The notes: a model not told the origin generated them from the letters alone. A stretch of DNA of 64,000 nt from Tetraselmis striata (GCA_006384855.1 VCJN01003318.1:1-64000); one strand, 5' to 3'. Positions 9,032 through 17,896 are shown, counted from the first letter of the stretch. Made by a program: numbers and translations.

Positions 9032-11533
9032 ATGCCGAGGTCCAATGCTTCGCGGAAATTTTACGCCGAGCCCATGGCCCGGGAAGCTCTAAAGTACATC
9101 ATTGACCACGAACTGCCCACTATGCAATTCAACAAGCGCGACAAGGGCATGGACGTCCGTGTGCAACGCATGATCTCTTTTGTGGACGAGAGCGGTGCTC
9201 TCAAGGTGTGGTACAAAAAGAAGTTGAGCGACAAAGCCGGGAACACGTACGGTCGTGATTACACCTCGTTGCCGCTGTCGATTCAAAATCTCCATCGCCC
9301 GATCCGCAACGCCATGTTAAACTACTACATGGAGACCTCCGGGAAGCGGTGCGTGGATATAGACATCGTCAACTGCCACCCGGTGCTGCTGCTTCAGCTC
9401 ATCGAGCAACACAAGGTCCAAGCGAAGTATGACACGATCGTGACCTACGTCAACGACAGAAAGGGGATATTGGAGTCCGCGCAACGGGATTTCAATTGCA
9501 ATCGCGACAACGCCAAGTCTTTGCTCCTGTCCCTCATCAACTGCGGCACCTTTCAAGGGTGGGCCTATAAGAACGATGTCGAGATTCCGGAGGGTATCGA
9601 GAAAACGCCGATCTACGACTATCTCGTTCGGTATGGCGAGCAGTTCCATGCGTGCATGGACGAGTTGATGGCCGCCATGCCCAAAATGGTTGAAGTCGCG
9701 GAGGAGAGCCTTGCCGTCCAAGAGAAGCCGTGCACCCCTATCAGCCTCAAGAAGCGTTTCATGCACGTCCTTATCACCGAGGCGGAGGACAAAATCTTGC
9801 ATGTTATGCTCGATTACGTGGTCACCAAGCACAAGCAAGCGAGGGTCATCGCAAAGATGTTTGACGGCTGTATTGTCGAGTGCGAGGATGATATCGACTG
9901 CGAGCTCGTCCGCCGCCACGTTGTGCAGAAAACCGGCTTCGTGCTCAACTTCGAAATCAAGCCCTTCGTGACGCACATTAAAATCCCGACTAACCTCCCG
10001 CCGATCGACGACAAGGCAGACGGCAACAACGCGACGTTGGTCACGCGACTAGACTTCGCGGAGCTATTGTGGTCTCGCAACAAGGATGTGCTCGGAAAGT
10101 TGAAGCTGGATGGCATGTCGCAGACCTTCTACCGCTTTGCCGCCGGCGTTTGGTCCGAGATCAGCCGCAACGAGGTTAACAAGCTCTTCATCGAGGCCGG
10201 GCAGAATTGCGACGAAGAGATGGGCGAGAAGGCCTGCCGGCTTTGGAACAACTTCGACAAGATCGTCAACCTCGTGGTGAATCTGCATTGCGTCGAGGAC
10301 GGTTTCTCCGACAAGCTGGACACCTCGCTCGACATCTTCCCCTTCAAGAACTGCTGCTATGATTTTGCGATTAAAGCATTCCGCGACATACGCATGGGCG
10401 ACTACGTCTCTCAGACCACCGGGTACGACTACACGCCGGGCCAAAGCAAGGACGGGGTGAGGGGGTTCCTCGAGCAGGTGTTCCCCGTGGAGGACGAGCG
10501 TCGCGCGTTCATCGCCATTGGTCGCTACATCGTCACTCCGAGGAAGGACAGGAAGATCATGCCGGTGTTGACGGACGCGACGGACGGGTGGAACGCAAAG
10601 ACGGAGCTCATGAAACTCCTCAACAAAATGGTGGGGAAGCTCGCGATTCAGGGCGAGAGCGCAAAGAAGATGATGATCAAGGACTCCTCGAACAACAAGA
10701 ACGGACACGACGCGTGCATGGAAAAGCTCAACGGCAAGTTTCTGAATTCCGCCGACGAGATGAGCGGCAGCTTGCAGCTCGCGACGCACATGCTGAAGGA
10801 ACTCACCTCCTTCCCGATGGTGACCGGGCGCCGATTCGGTATGAGCAGCACGTTCGAGTTCCGATGCAAGGCGCTGCCGCTATTCAGCTTCAATAAGGGG
10901 CAGATGCCCATGATGGGCCAGGACTCGGTGTTCTACGATCGCATGCTCTTCTTCCATCACCGGTCCAAGTTCATCCCGGCGGCCACCGACGAGGAGTTCA
11001 AGAAGAAGGCGAAGGGCTACGAATACCCCTTTCGCGTGGATCCTCTCATCGGGCAAAAGCTGCAGGGTTGGCTTTCGGCCACGTTCGACCTCTTCGTGGA
11101 GGCGGGCGAAGAGTGCATGAGTATCCTAAACGACCCGCCCGAGTCGCTCATCGAGTTCCGCGCGGAGCTCACACAGGACGACAACCCCATGACGGAGTTC
11201 TTCGACGCCCACTTTGAGATAACACGCAACGAGGACGACTACGTTCAGGTCGGCGAAATCAATGTGTACATTGGGAAGCTCGACGATAAAGCGGTGAGGG
11301 GGCTGCCGGGGTCCATCCGCTTCCGGAAGAACTGCTATGAGACGTACCTCAAGACGCACGGCATCCGCGTCGTCAGCCGAACATGGGTGGACGGGGAGCA
11401 GAAGAGGAACGTTGCGAAGGGCGTGAAGTTCAAAGCCGACGATTGCCCTTTCATCGAAGAGCCCGCAAACGCCGTCCACGCCCCGCCGAGGGTGTACAAG
11501 GGGACCGCCAGCTACTTCATGCGCGGCTGTTGA
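9032..11533 (+). CDS. TVpol-type DNA polymerase fused to superfamily-3 helicase, 833 aa
   Basis: Presumed replication protein of the PLV. The N-terminal half fits the transposon-virus polymerase (family-A-like) domain: motif A as DIDIVNCHP (residues 109-117), motif B region NRDNAKSLLLSLINCG (157-172) and motif C as KMFDGCIVE (275-283). A D5-type linker covers about 340-500. The C-terminal SF3 helicase has the P-loop position at about 515-524, Walker B NSADEM (572-577) and the motif C Asn in FSFNKGQMP (618-626). The P-loop is atypical: TDGWNAKT, with the usual Gly before Lys replaced by Ala and the first Gly missing, although Lys and Thr remain. Full length, no frameshift. The ATG at 9032 follows the basic gene by 29 bp. 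PLVs and virophages use this fusion in place of protein-primed PolB. Confidence 0.88.
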   Translation: MPRSNASRKFYAEPMAREALKYIIDHELPTMQFNKRDKGMDVRVQRMISFVDESGALKVWYKKKLSDKAGNTYGRDYTSLPLSIQNLHRPIRNAMLNYYMETSGKRCVDIDIVNCHPVLLLQLIEQHKVQAKYDTIVTYVNDRKGILESAQRDFNCNRDNAKSLLLSLINCGTFQGWAYKNDVEIPEGIEKTPIYDYLVRYGEQFHACMDELMAAMPKMVEVAEESLAVQEKPCTPISLKKRFMHVLITEAEDKILHVMLDYVVTKHKQARVIAKMFDGCIVECEDDIDCELVRRHVVQKTGFVLNFEIKPFVTHIKIPTNLPPIDDKADGNNATLVTRLDFAELLWSRNKDVLGKLKLDGMSQTFYRFAAGVWSEISRNEVNKLFIEAGQNCDEEMGEKACRLWNNFDKIVNLVVNLHCVEDGFSDKLDTSLDIFPFKNCCYDFAIKAFRDIRMGDYVSQTTGYDYTPGQSKDGVRGFLEQVFPVEDERRAFIAIGRYIVTPRKDRKIMPVLTDATDGWNAKTELMKLLNKMVGKLAIQGESAKKMMIKDSSNNKNGHDACMEKLNGKFLNSADEMSGSLQLATHMLKELTSFPMVTGRRFGMSSTFEFRCKALPLFSFNKGQMPMMGQDSVFYDRMLFFHHRSKFIPAATDEEFKKKAKGYEYPFRVDPLIGQKLQGWLSATFDLFVEAGEECMSILNDPPESLIEFRAELTQDDNPMTEFFDAHFEITRNEDDYVQVGEINVYIGKLDDKAVRGLPGSIRFRKNCYETYLKTHGIRVVSRTWVDGEQKRNVAKGVKFKADDCPFIEEPANAVHAPPRVYKGTASYFMRGC

Positions 11534-11860
11534 AAGTGGCACCTAGTGCCGCGGTAGTGCCACTTTTACTGGCACTACGAAACACGTTGGAAGTACGTCG
11601 TTGCTATCTCGAAAGTACTGTTTTTCAGCTGATAGTGCCATTAGTGCCACTTTTTTTAATATAATAGCATCACTATACAAAACTTTTGTACCTCTCGGTA
11701 CATACATGAGCGTAGAACAGCGGCCACCTCGGATCGCAAAGTGGCACTAAGGGGGGTGTAGAGGCCGTGGAACATTCGTGTGGTTTCCTACGTGGTCCCG
11801 CGGGGATGTGGACGTGAAAAGGGTAGTGCCACTTTGAAATTGGCACTATGGCCGACCGGC
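11534..11860 (+). repeat. Internal diverged copy of the TIR core with GTGCCACT boxes
   Basis: Same order and orientation of elements as left TIR positions 7420-7715. There are paired AGTGGCAC/GTGCCACT boxes (11537-11575), GTGCCATTAGTGCCACTTTTTTTAA-type boxes at 11633-11658, then ATAATAGCATCACTATACAA, a TTTTGTACCTC-CGGTAC segment, AGTGGCACTA near 11741 and TAGTGCCACTTTGAAA-TTGGCACTA near 11824-11848. Between the shared blocks the sequence is diverged. It begins right after the polymerase stop codon and ends just before the zinc-finger gene, so it may serve as that gene's promoter, a second origin, or the scar of an older end. Confidence 0.75.
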
Positions 11861-11905
11861 ATAAAGGGGACTTGCGGCGGGCACGGGGACCATACGGCGG
11901 CCACC

Positions 11906-12787
11906 ATGGCGGACTCGGTGAAGAAACACCGGTGCACGTGGGAGGGATGTGGGCATGCGACAAATTGGTCGAAAGCTCTGACCGTGCATATGCGTACTCA
12001 CACGAGAGACCGGCCGTATAAATGCACGTGGGAGGAGTGCGATGCGGCGTTCGCGCAGTCCGGAGTCTTGACAAACCATATGAGAACTCACTCAAGCGAG
12101 AAGCCTTTCAAATGCACATGGGAAGGGTGCAACGCCGCGTTCGCGCAGTCCGGAGTCTTGACAAACCATATGAGAACTCACTCAGGCGAGAAGCCTTTCA
12201 AATGCACATGGGAAGGGTGCAACGCCGCGTTTGCACATCCTTACAGTTTGACATACCACGCGCGGACCCACACCCCGGAATACTGGGCCCGGAAGAAGAA
12301 GGAGGAGGAGGAACGCGTGCGCACGGCTCTCGCCAAGCGCGGCTTTGACTTCAAGAGCGAACACCATATCGATTTCTCGTGCATCGACAACGGCACCTTC
12401 TGTCGCATCGACGTGCTCTTGCAGCTAAACGGCGGCGTGATCATGCTGGAGATCGACGAGGACCAGCACAAGTTTGGCGACTACACGGTCGGGTGCGATA
12501 TGCGTCGCATGGCCAAGGTGATGGAGACGCTGGCCTTGGAGGGCAACACGCTCCCGATCTACTGGCTTCGCTACAACCCCGGCGCATATAGCGAGGACGG
12601 TGCGAAGCGCAAGCCACTCAAGGTTCTGCGAGAACAGATGCTCGTAAAGCACATCGAGAGCGTGAAGTTCGACCGCCCCTTTTGGGTGCACTACATGTTC
12701 TACGACGTGACGGGCGGGTGCTTGAACGCGACACTAGACCCGGAGTACCACGATTGGATCGCGGAGTGCACTTCGTACACCTTGTAA
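11906..12787 (+). CDS. Four-finger C2H2 protein fused to a putative PD-(D/E)XK (Vsr/DUF559-like) nuclease, 293 aa
   Basis: The open frame starts at 11780, but the ATG at 11906 sits in a perfect GCCACCATGG context and is chosen. Residues about 8-125 hold four TFIIIA-like fingers (C-x4-C-x12-H-x3-H) with TGEKP-type linkers (HTRDRPYKC, HSSEKPFKC, HSGEKPFKC). Fingers 2 and 3 are nearly identical at DNA level, so they duplicated recently. After a charged helix (ARKKKEEEERV) comes a second domain with RIDVLLQLNGG then IMLEIDEDQHK, a D-x(n)-E-x-D pattern followed by QH that resembles the core of Vsr/DUF559-type nucleases, where Lys is often replaced. This suggests a sequence-directed DNA nuclease, for example for integration, resolution or host DNA targeting. 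Domain 1 is certain; the nuclease is inference. Confidence 0.75.
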   Translation: MADSVKKHRCTWEGCGHATNWSKALTVHMRTHTRDRPYKCTWEECDAAFAQSGVLTNHMRTHSSEKPFKCTWEGCNAAFAQSGVLTNHMRTHSGEKPFKCTWEGCNAAFAHPYSLTYHARTHTPEYWARKKKEEEERVRTALAKRGFDFKSEHHIDFSCIDNGTFCRIDVLLQLNGGVIMLEIDEDQHKFGDYTVGCDMRRMAKVMETLALEGNTLPIYWLRYNPGAYSEDGAKRKPLKVLREQMLVKHIESVKFDRPFWVHYMFYDVTGGCLNATLDPEYHDWIAECTSYTL

Positions 12788-12864
12788 CTCATTTCGTATG
12801 AATTGCACGGGCCAATGCGGGGGCTCTGTTCTCGATTTTCATCGAAGTCGGGAGGGATAGAAAG

Positions 12865-12978
12865 TTATACGGGCGAACTATTGCCGCGCCGCCCTTTGGC
12901 ACGGTCGCCCGGGCCGTTGCCAACGCCATGCCGCCGGCCACGCTTCTTCGCATTCTTCTTCGCACGAGGTTTCGCCAT
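12865..12978 (-). CDS. Tiny protamine-like basic protein, 37 aa
   Basis: ATG at 12978 just after an AT-rich gap shared with the divergent gene at 12999. About 40% of the residues are Lys/Arg (MAKPRAKKNAKKRGRRHG start), and a TAA at 12865 closes it. Small Arg/Lys-rich peptides condense DNA in adenoviruses and related capsids, so a core or packaging role is possible. Short length means it could be spurious, but the divergent arrangement and composition support it. Confidence 0.45.
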   Translation of the reverse strand: MAKPRAKKNAKKRGRRHGVGNGPGDRAKGRRGNSSPV

Positions 12979-12998
12979 TTTAATATGAGTAAACAAAA
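12979..12998. promoter_or_regulatory. AT-rich divergent promoter
   Basis: Twenty bases (TTAATATGAGTAAACAAAAA) lie between the start codons of the minus-strand basic peptide and the plus-strand virion gene. Several PLV genes have a similar TTTAA/ATAAA-rich leader directly before the ATG. Confidence 0.4.
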
Positions 12999-13862
12999 AT
13001 GTCCTCCTTTTCGGTACATCTCGACAGCAAATTCGCGTACATGCAGTTCTCCGCAAACGCTTGCGTGTTCTACCTCGCCGACCCGCTAACCCTCCCTTCG
13101 CAGGATTACGAATGGCTTGTAGCGGTGCCGCACGCGACAATCCCGCTGACGCATTGGGTTGTCGATGAATCGAACAACCTGCTCGAGCTAGTATACTCCG
13201 ACGAGTCACGATACATATCGCTACCTCTCGGAAATCGAAGCGTGGACGAGATCGTCGTGTACCTCAACGACAGGCTTTTTCACGGATACACCGCCGCCTA
13301 CGACGAAGCGATAAACCGTATCGTATTCAGCTCCGAGGTGCTTGGCGAAAGCCTCGCGATCGGAGAAATGAGTACGTGTGGAAGGCTGTTGGGCGTGAAA
13401 GCGGGAGACGCGGCGGTGGACGGCGTGCTCATCCCGCCGCGCGGCGTCGACCTCGCGGGAACCTCGTCGATATTCATCCGAAGCAACCTTTCGACTCGTA
13501 ATCGCGATCCGGTGTCGAAGGCGACAAGCGATATTCTCGCCAAGGTGCATGTTTCGCAGAATTTTAACGAGATCGAGTATCACTCGTCTTCGCTCAAGTT
13601 CCCGATAGCTGATCGAAACATGTCGCTCATCATCATCTATCTCACCGACAACTTCCAGCGACACATGGATTTCCACGGCGCGGAATTCTCGCTAACCCTT
13701 GAGTTTACGCTTCGTCGAAAAGAAACCATATCGCACGCCGTAGATTATCGATTAACTGGTGTTATGAATAACGATGCTCGCCCGCCGCAAAGAGACGCTG
13801 AGGCCGCGAAGCCTTCCGATGCGTCGGGGGATCCAAGTGGACTTAAGCGAAGTGAACGATAG
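12999..13862 (+). CDS. Probable minor virion protein upstream of the fibre, 287 aa
   Basis: All-beta-looking protein with no enzymatic motif. It starts [17 protein letters not shown] and has [15 protein letters not shown] and a [22 protein letters not shown] segment. That last pattern (L-P-x-G-N-x-S-x-x-E-I-x-x-x-L-N) recurs, as far as I recall, in structural proteins of polinton-like and related viruses. The tail (about 255-287) is hydrophilic and overlaps the start of the fibre ORF in another frame. Position immediately before the fibre suggests a vertex, fibre-base or minor capsid role. It is not the penton candidate, which lies next to the MCP. Confidence 0.55.
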   Translation: MSSFSVHLDSKFAYMQFSANACVFYLADPLTLPSQDYEWLVAVPHATIPLTHWVVDESNNLLELVYSDESRYISLPLGNRSVDEIVVYLNDRLFHGYTAAYDEAINRIVFSSEVLGESLAIGEMSTCGRLLGVKAGDAAVDGVLIPPRGVDLAGTSSIFIRSNLSTRNRDPVSKATSDILAKVHVSQNFNEIEYHSSSLKFPIADRNMSLIIIYLTDNFQRHMDFHGAEFSLTLEFTLRRKETISHAVDYRLTGVMNNDARPPQRDAEAAKPSDASGDPSGLKRSER

Positions 13863-15066
13863 TATCGCGGAGCTCGAAGCGAAACACGACATCGATACGG
13901 AGAATTTGGAGGCCGGTCTCGGGGAAACACAATCAAATGTGGAAGGGCTCTCCCACGCCGCCGCCGCCGCCGCGGATGCGCTATCGTCGCTCGAGGACGA
14001 TATCGTCGCTCTATCGAACTTCGCTCACGAGTGCTGCGAAACCGCCGAATCGAACATCGCAACGCTTAGCGAAGAGCTAGCGGCTATCGATACCTCGTCG
14101 TATATCCCTCAAAGCGAGAAGTCGCGATTTATCGTGGACCTCGTCGAGCCTTTCGCGATAGGAGCGCACGCGGACAACGCCGGCCGGATTGACGTTTTCG
14201 GGACACTTCGCAGCCCCCTTGGGCCTCTCTTCGATCTCGGCGAGCCTTCGAACCCTTGGCGCGAAGTGTACGCCGAGGGGCTAACTCTTTCGGACACATC
14301 AAATCTAAAATTTACACACTTTCAAGGCACGCAAGGCGATTTCAACCTCGACGATGTTATCGAATACGCGCTATCCCTCGCCGCGCCCGCCGAACACCCC
14401 ACAATCGTCACGCTCGCTCAGATCAACGAAGTGGAAAACGCCGACGGTATCATCATTAACGGCGACCTTCTGCCACGCGATATTAATCCGGGATTCCCGC
14501 CCCTTGCTCGCGTGGGAAATCTGACTTATCCGTTCTTGGAGGAGCACTTCACAAACCTCTTCGCGGGCAACATCTACGGCCTCGACGAAGGTGGTTCGAC
14601 ACGTCGTGTCCTCCTCGAAGGGGACGCCGCGGCGACCCCTCAGTGGATAACGGACCTTCAAGGTGATGTAAATATTTCCGGCTTCAATCTCGACGTCGAC
14701 TTCACGGGCCCACAAGGGCCGGCTGGACCCCAAGGCGAACAAGGCCCGGCGGGCGAAGCCGGAGCCGTTGGCGCGAGCTCCACTATCCCGGGCCCGGCTG
14801 GCCCCGCCGGACCGCCCGGAGCTGACTCGACCGTGCCCGGCCCCGCCGGCCCGCCCGGAGCTGACTCGACCGTGCCCGGCCCCGCCGGACCGCCCGGAGC
14901 TGACTCGACCGTGCCCGGGCCCGCCGGCCCGCCCGGAGCTGACTCGACCGTGCCCGGGCCCGCCGGCCCGCCCGGAGCTGACTCGACCGTTCCCGGGCCC
15001 GAAGGTCCGCCTGGGCCTAGCGGTCCAAAAGGAGATAAAGGGACCCCGGAGACCCGGCGCCAGTAA
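13774..15066 (+). CDS. Collagen-like fibre protein, N-terminal part (ends at a frameshift)
   Basis: Open from ATG 13774 (a second ATG at 13822 is possible), overlapping the preceding gene by 89 or 41 nt. An alpha-helical stretch (residues about 25-110, [19 protein letters not shown]) suits a trimeric coiled coil. Fibre-type beta repeats follow, with the phrase [20 protein letters not shown] typical of trimeric tail and host-attachment fibres. Gly-x-y collagen repeats start at about residue 311 and include tandem 13-aa units [13 protein letters not shown]. The frame ends in an unnatural 5-residue tail right after GPKGDKG. In the +2 frame the collagen pattern and a typical fibre head continue, so one G appears to be missing from the GGG run at 15040-15042. 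Host attachment is the likely job. Confidence 0.8.
   Translation: MLARRKETLRPRSLPMRRGIQVDLSEVNDSIAELEAKHDIDTENLEAGLGETQSNVEGLSHAAAAAADALSSLEDDIVALSNFAHECCETAESNIATLSEELAAIDTSSYIPQSEKSRFIVDLVEPFAIGAHADNAGRIDVFGTLRSPLGPLFDLGEPSNPWREVYAEGLTLSDTSNLKFTHFQGTQGDFNLDDVIEYALSLAAPAEHPTIVTLAQINEVENADGIIINGDLLPRDINPGFPPLARVGNLTYPFLEEHFTNLFAGNIYGLDEGGSTRRVLLEGDAAATPQWITDLQGDVNISGFNLDVDFTGPQGPAGPQGEQGPAGEAGAVGASSTIPGPAGPAGPPGADSTVPGPAGPPGADSTVPGPAGPPGADSTVPGPAGPPGADSTVPGPAGPPGADSTVPGPEGPPGPSGPKGDKGTPETRRQ
14782..15000 (+). repeat. 39-bp minisatellite coding for collagen-like units
   Basis: Five near-identical 39-bp units encoding [13 protein letters not shown]. Length changes of this tract would keep frame and alter shaft length. 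Confidence 0.85.
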
Positions 15067-16502
15067 GCGAATACGCCCCGATAGCACACACGCACCCGTA
15101 CTTACCGCTGAGCGGAGGTGACATAGGATCAGGGGGTCAAATCAGAGTTGTACAAAGCACCGTCGAAACGGATAACACGTTTCCCGGAGATTTCGAATTG
15201 GTGAGTCTGAGAGTTGCCGACAACAGATATGCGAGGAAAACCCAAACGTCGAGCGCCGATTGGGCCTCGCTGTCCGGCCGCCCGCTTTGGACCAACAATT
15301 TCATATACACGCAAAATGTCAGTCCCCAGATGTACCCAACAGCCTCCGAGAATTACGACATCGTCGCTCTCGACAGCATAACGCCTACCACCAACGACGT
15401 GTATAACTTGGGCCAAGATTGACTGCGATGGAAATTTGTGTACGCCATGAGCGGTCGGTTTGCGACCGATATCCATGTTGGCGAAATCACCAACCATGCG
15501 AGATTCACGTACAGTACGGCCTCGAACCTCATGACGTTGAGCCGCCCCTTGCTCCTTCCTCGGTCGCCCGAGCTGAGTAACGAGGCCGCGACCAAGGGCT
15601 ATGTCGACACGGTTGTAACCAACGTAGTACCCCCCACCGCCAATTGGACAACGCTCAGCGGGCGACCGCCGTGGACCGACGGGTTTGCCACGCTCGACGC
15701 ATACACGACCGTTTTATCGAAGCATCTCATTCCACCCGCCGACAACGATGGATACGTCGGGGTGTCATACCTGAGATTTGCCCAAGTTTACGCCGTAGAA
15801 GGTGCGTTTGACACGGTCGTCGCCGATACAATCATCGGGCTGTCTCCTCCCGTACAAGGGCAGGATGCGGCTTCCAAATCCTATGTCGACCAAACGGTTG
15901 CGAGCGTCTCCGCGGTATCGTGGAACAATGTTACCGATAAACCCGTTTGGGTCGGTAAGTTTTCACAATCGACAAGCGGCAACCCCGCGCTCGAGACAAC
16001 GTCTCTAAAAATGGGCGGGAACGTGATCTACGACTTGGCCGAGCCGATAAACTCGCACCACGCCGCCACGAAGAACTATGTGGACTCTTTCAAAGGCAGC
16101 GTAACCTCGTTTAGCGAATGGAAGAGACAAGCAATAGCCGATCGGTTTTGCAAAGTCTTGAATTCATCTTCGGGGATTTCTCACACATTCAAGTGTGAAC
16201 TCTTACACATACGGCCGTATACCGACGCGACCCCGAGCGGTCACATGGAAATACGCATAAAATCTAAGGCCACTGGAGGAATTGTGTATGTCAGGTATTG
16301 GGCTCTTACTTATCTCGGTGTCGTATCGGGGCCATTTCATGGTTTTGAATCAACGGAACAAACGGTCGACTTGCAGAGCGGTTTACTCGCGACTGTCACA
16401 GTTTACGCGACTGCGACGGTTCAAGGACACACCGAAGACGTCGTGATAGGGACAACCACGTTCACCACGGCTGCTAATACCTCTAGCGAGTACTTTCTCT
16501 AG
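15067..16502 (+). pseudogene. Fibre protein, C-terminal shaft and head (one frameshift and one TGA upstream)
   Basis: Continuation of the fibre in the third frame. After the frameshift it reads YAPIAHTHPYLPLSGG, a hallmark of phage-type fibre tips, then goes open to a TGA at 15420-15422 inside the motif DLGQD-LRWKFVYA, where fibres normally read through. From 15423 it is open again to TAG at 16500-16502, with AATKGYVDTV, ASKSYVDQTV and AATKNYVDSF repeats (each the start of a trimeric fibre repeat) and a beta-rich head ending SSEYFL. The two lesions leave three open pieces of one gene. Either the gene is decaying or the assembly has two small errors. It ends 14 bp from the convergent integrase. 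Confidence 0.75.
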
Positions 16503-16516
16503 CCGCGCGATCATGT

Positions 16517-17467
16517 CTACACGTCCTCGTCCTCGTTGGGGATCACGGTGTCTCGCCAATAGCTGAGCGTTGTCGCCAACGAGTGTCGATGACAATCCGC
16601 GACTCTCTGCACCTTGGCCAACGAGTAGTTATTCGGGTCTTCGGTCTTGAGCATGTCCGAGATCCTCGAGTGACGTATGTCGTTGACGGCGACGCCGAGC
16701 CCCTTCTTCAGGATCGCGCCCGTGTTGTCGACGCTCTTCCTCATGAGCAGAAAAGCTCGCGGGCGAGCGACCAACGAGGCCTCGACTTGTCGCTTGAGGG
16801 ACTCGTTAAGAGGGAATGTGTACGGCTTGTCGGGAAACTGTTGCATGGTCTTGAACTTTCGCACGACGAGCTTGCCTTCGGGGCGCAGATAGTAGTTGGG
16901 GTAGGTTCTCGCTTGCGACTCGCGATTGATGACCTTGACGGTGCCCAGCTCGGCGCGAAGCCCCCATAGGTTGGTTTGCAGGAGCGCCGCGATGTACTCC
17001 GCCGACGCGGCCCCGAACTTCTCCTTGACAGCCGGAACCCGCGACTTGATGACGCTGATGTCCAGCACCGTCCCGGTGACCGTGCGCTGCGTGGTTTCCT
17101 CGCCGACCTTCTTGGCGTGCACGAGCATGCGAGCGTGGTACTTTGCGAGGGCCTCCTCGCCGATCGCGGCCTTGTACTCCGGGATGTACTTGCTCGGCGA
17201 GTAGATGCGGTTGAAATAGTCTCGCTTGGTGCTCGAGTTGGTGTACCGGCTCTCGATGGCGCGTACGACCTTGTCGCCCTCCCGCAAGCACTTGACGAGG
17301 TCGTTTGGGGAGCATTTCATGACCACTTTGACGACGCGCCTCATCGTGGTGATGTAGTTGTTGATCGTCGTCTGGCTGAGCGTCTTCGCGGTTGTGACCC
17401 CGTGGGCATTGATTTGCCGACGCCCGGCAAGTGCCTCTATCTTTGCAATAATCTCCTCGAGGGTCAT
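16517..17467 (-). CDS. Tyrosine recombinase (PLV integrase), 316 aa
   Basis: ATG at 17467 (MTLEEIIAKIEALAG). An N-terminal helical core-binding domain (SQTTINNYITTMRRVVKVV) precedes a catalytic domain with Arg I in GLRAELG, then NDIRHSRISDML (box II His-Arg region), CHRHSLATTLSYW with the second His, and the nucleophile Tyr in LSYWRD near the C-terminus. All catalytic positions appear present. Tyrosine recombinases replace rve integrases in many PLVs. The start codon overlaps the stop of the upstream small ORF as ATGA, so the two may be translated from one message or the small ORF may be a detached N-terminal domain. A Pro/Glu-rich module lies just upstream in the open frame. Confidence 0.82.
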   Translation of the reverse strand: MTLEEIIAKIEALAGRRQINAHGVTTAKTLSQTTINNYITTMRRVVKVVMKCSPNDLVKCLREGDKVVRAIESRYTNSSTKRDYFNRIYSPSKYIPEYKAAIGEEALAKYHARMLVHAKKVGEETTQRTVTGTVLDISVIKSRVPAVKEKFGAASAEYIAALLQTNLWGLRAELGTVKVINRESQARTYPNYYLRPEGKLVVRKFKTMQQFPDKPYTFPLNESLKRQVEASLVARPRAFLLMRKSVDNTGAILKKGLGVAVNDIRHSRISDMLKTEDPNNYSLAKVQRVADCHRHSLATTLSYWRDTVIPNEDEDV

Positions 17468-17805
17468 ATCGCGCCCGCGATTCGGCTCGGGCTCCCCCGC
17501 AGGGGGCTCGGGCTCCTCCGCGGGGGGGAGGGCTCCGCCCGATCCGCCCGATCGCGTGTGCACGGCGGGGCGGCGTCGTGGGGGCTCGGCACGGGCGCAA
17601 GACCGTTATCGGTGCGAATGCGATTGAAATCATCGGGAGTCATGTTGTACTTCTCGAGCGTGTATAGCTGCATGCGCGACACGGCGCCGGTGGCGATTCG
17701 CTTGCAATAGCGCTTCTTGTTGTGACGATCGGCATTGCGATGGTACGACTCGAGGTTGGCGGCGCGGCGCTTGCGGAGCTCCGCGGAGGCGCGGGTGCAA
17801 GGCAT
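17464..17805 (-). CDS. Small basic protein coupled to the integrase, 113 aa
   Basis: Starts at ATG 17805 after an AT-rich leader. The first 75 residues are a basic, Tyr/Asn-containing segment (RRAANLESYHRNADRHNKKRYCKR) followed by YTLEKYNMTPDDFNRI, similar in style to the protein at 8745. The last third is Pro/Ser/Arg low complexity produced by a GC-rich insertion-like module. It overlaps the integrase start by 4 nt (ATGA). It could be a DNA-binding partner of the integrase or its displaced N-terminal domain. Confidence 0.5.
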   Translation of the reverse strand: MPCTRASAELRKRRAANLESYHRNADRHNKKRYCKRIATGAVSRMQLYTLEKYNMTPDDFNRIRTDNGLAPVPSPHDAAPPCTRDRADRAEPSPPRRSPSPLRGSPSRIAGAI

Positions 17806-17896
17806 GGTGTCCGGCGATTTAGTAAATACTCTAGCAAATAATCTATCGCCTTAAGCGAGGCGCACGAAGCGTGAAACTTTTTCGCGCGGGATATAA

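Noticed and set aside
9317-10789. Long antisense ORFs inside the polymerase-helicase gene (219 and 241 aa)
   Set aside because: Shadows of a GC-rich coding strand; the sense frame has all the motifs.
14371-15095. Antisense Gly/Arg- and Pro/Gly-rich ORFs opposite the collagen region
   Set aside because: Produced by the reverse complement of the 39-bp repeats.
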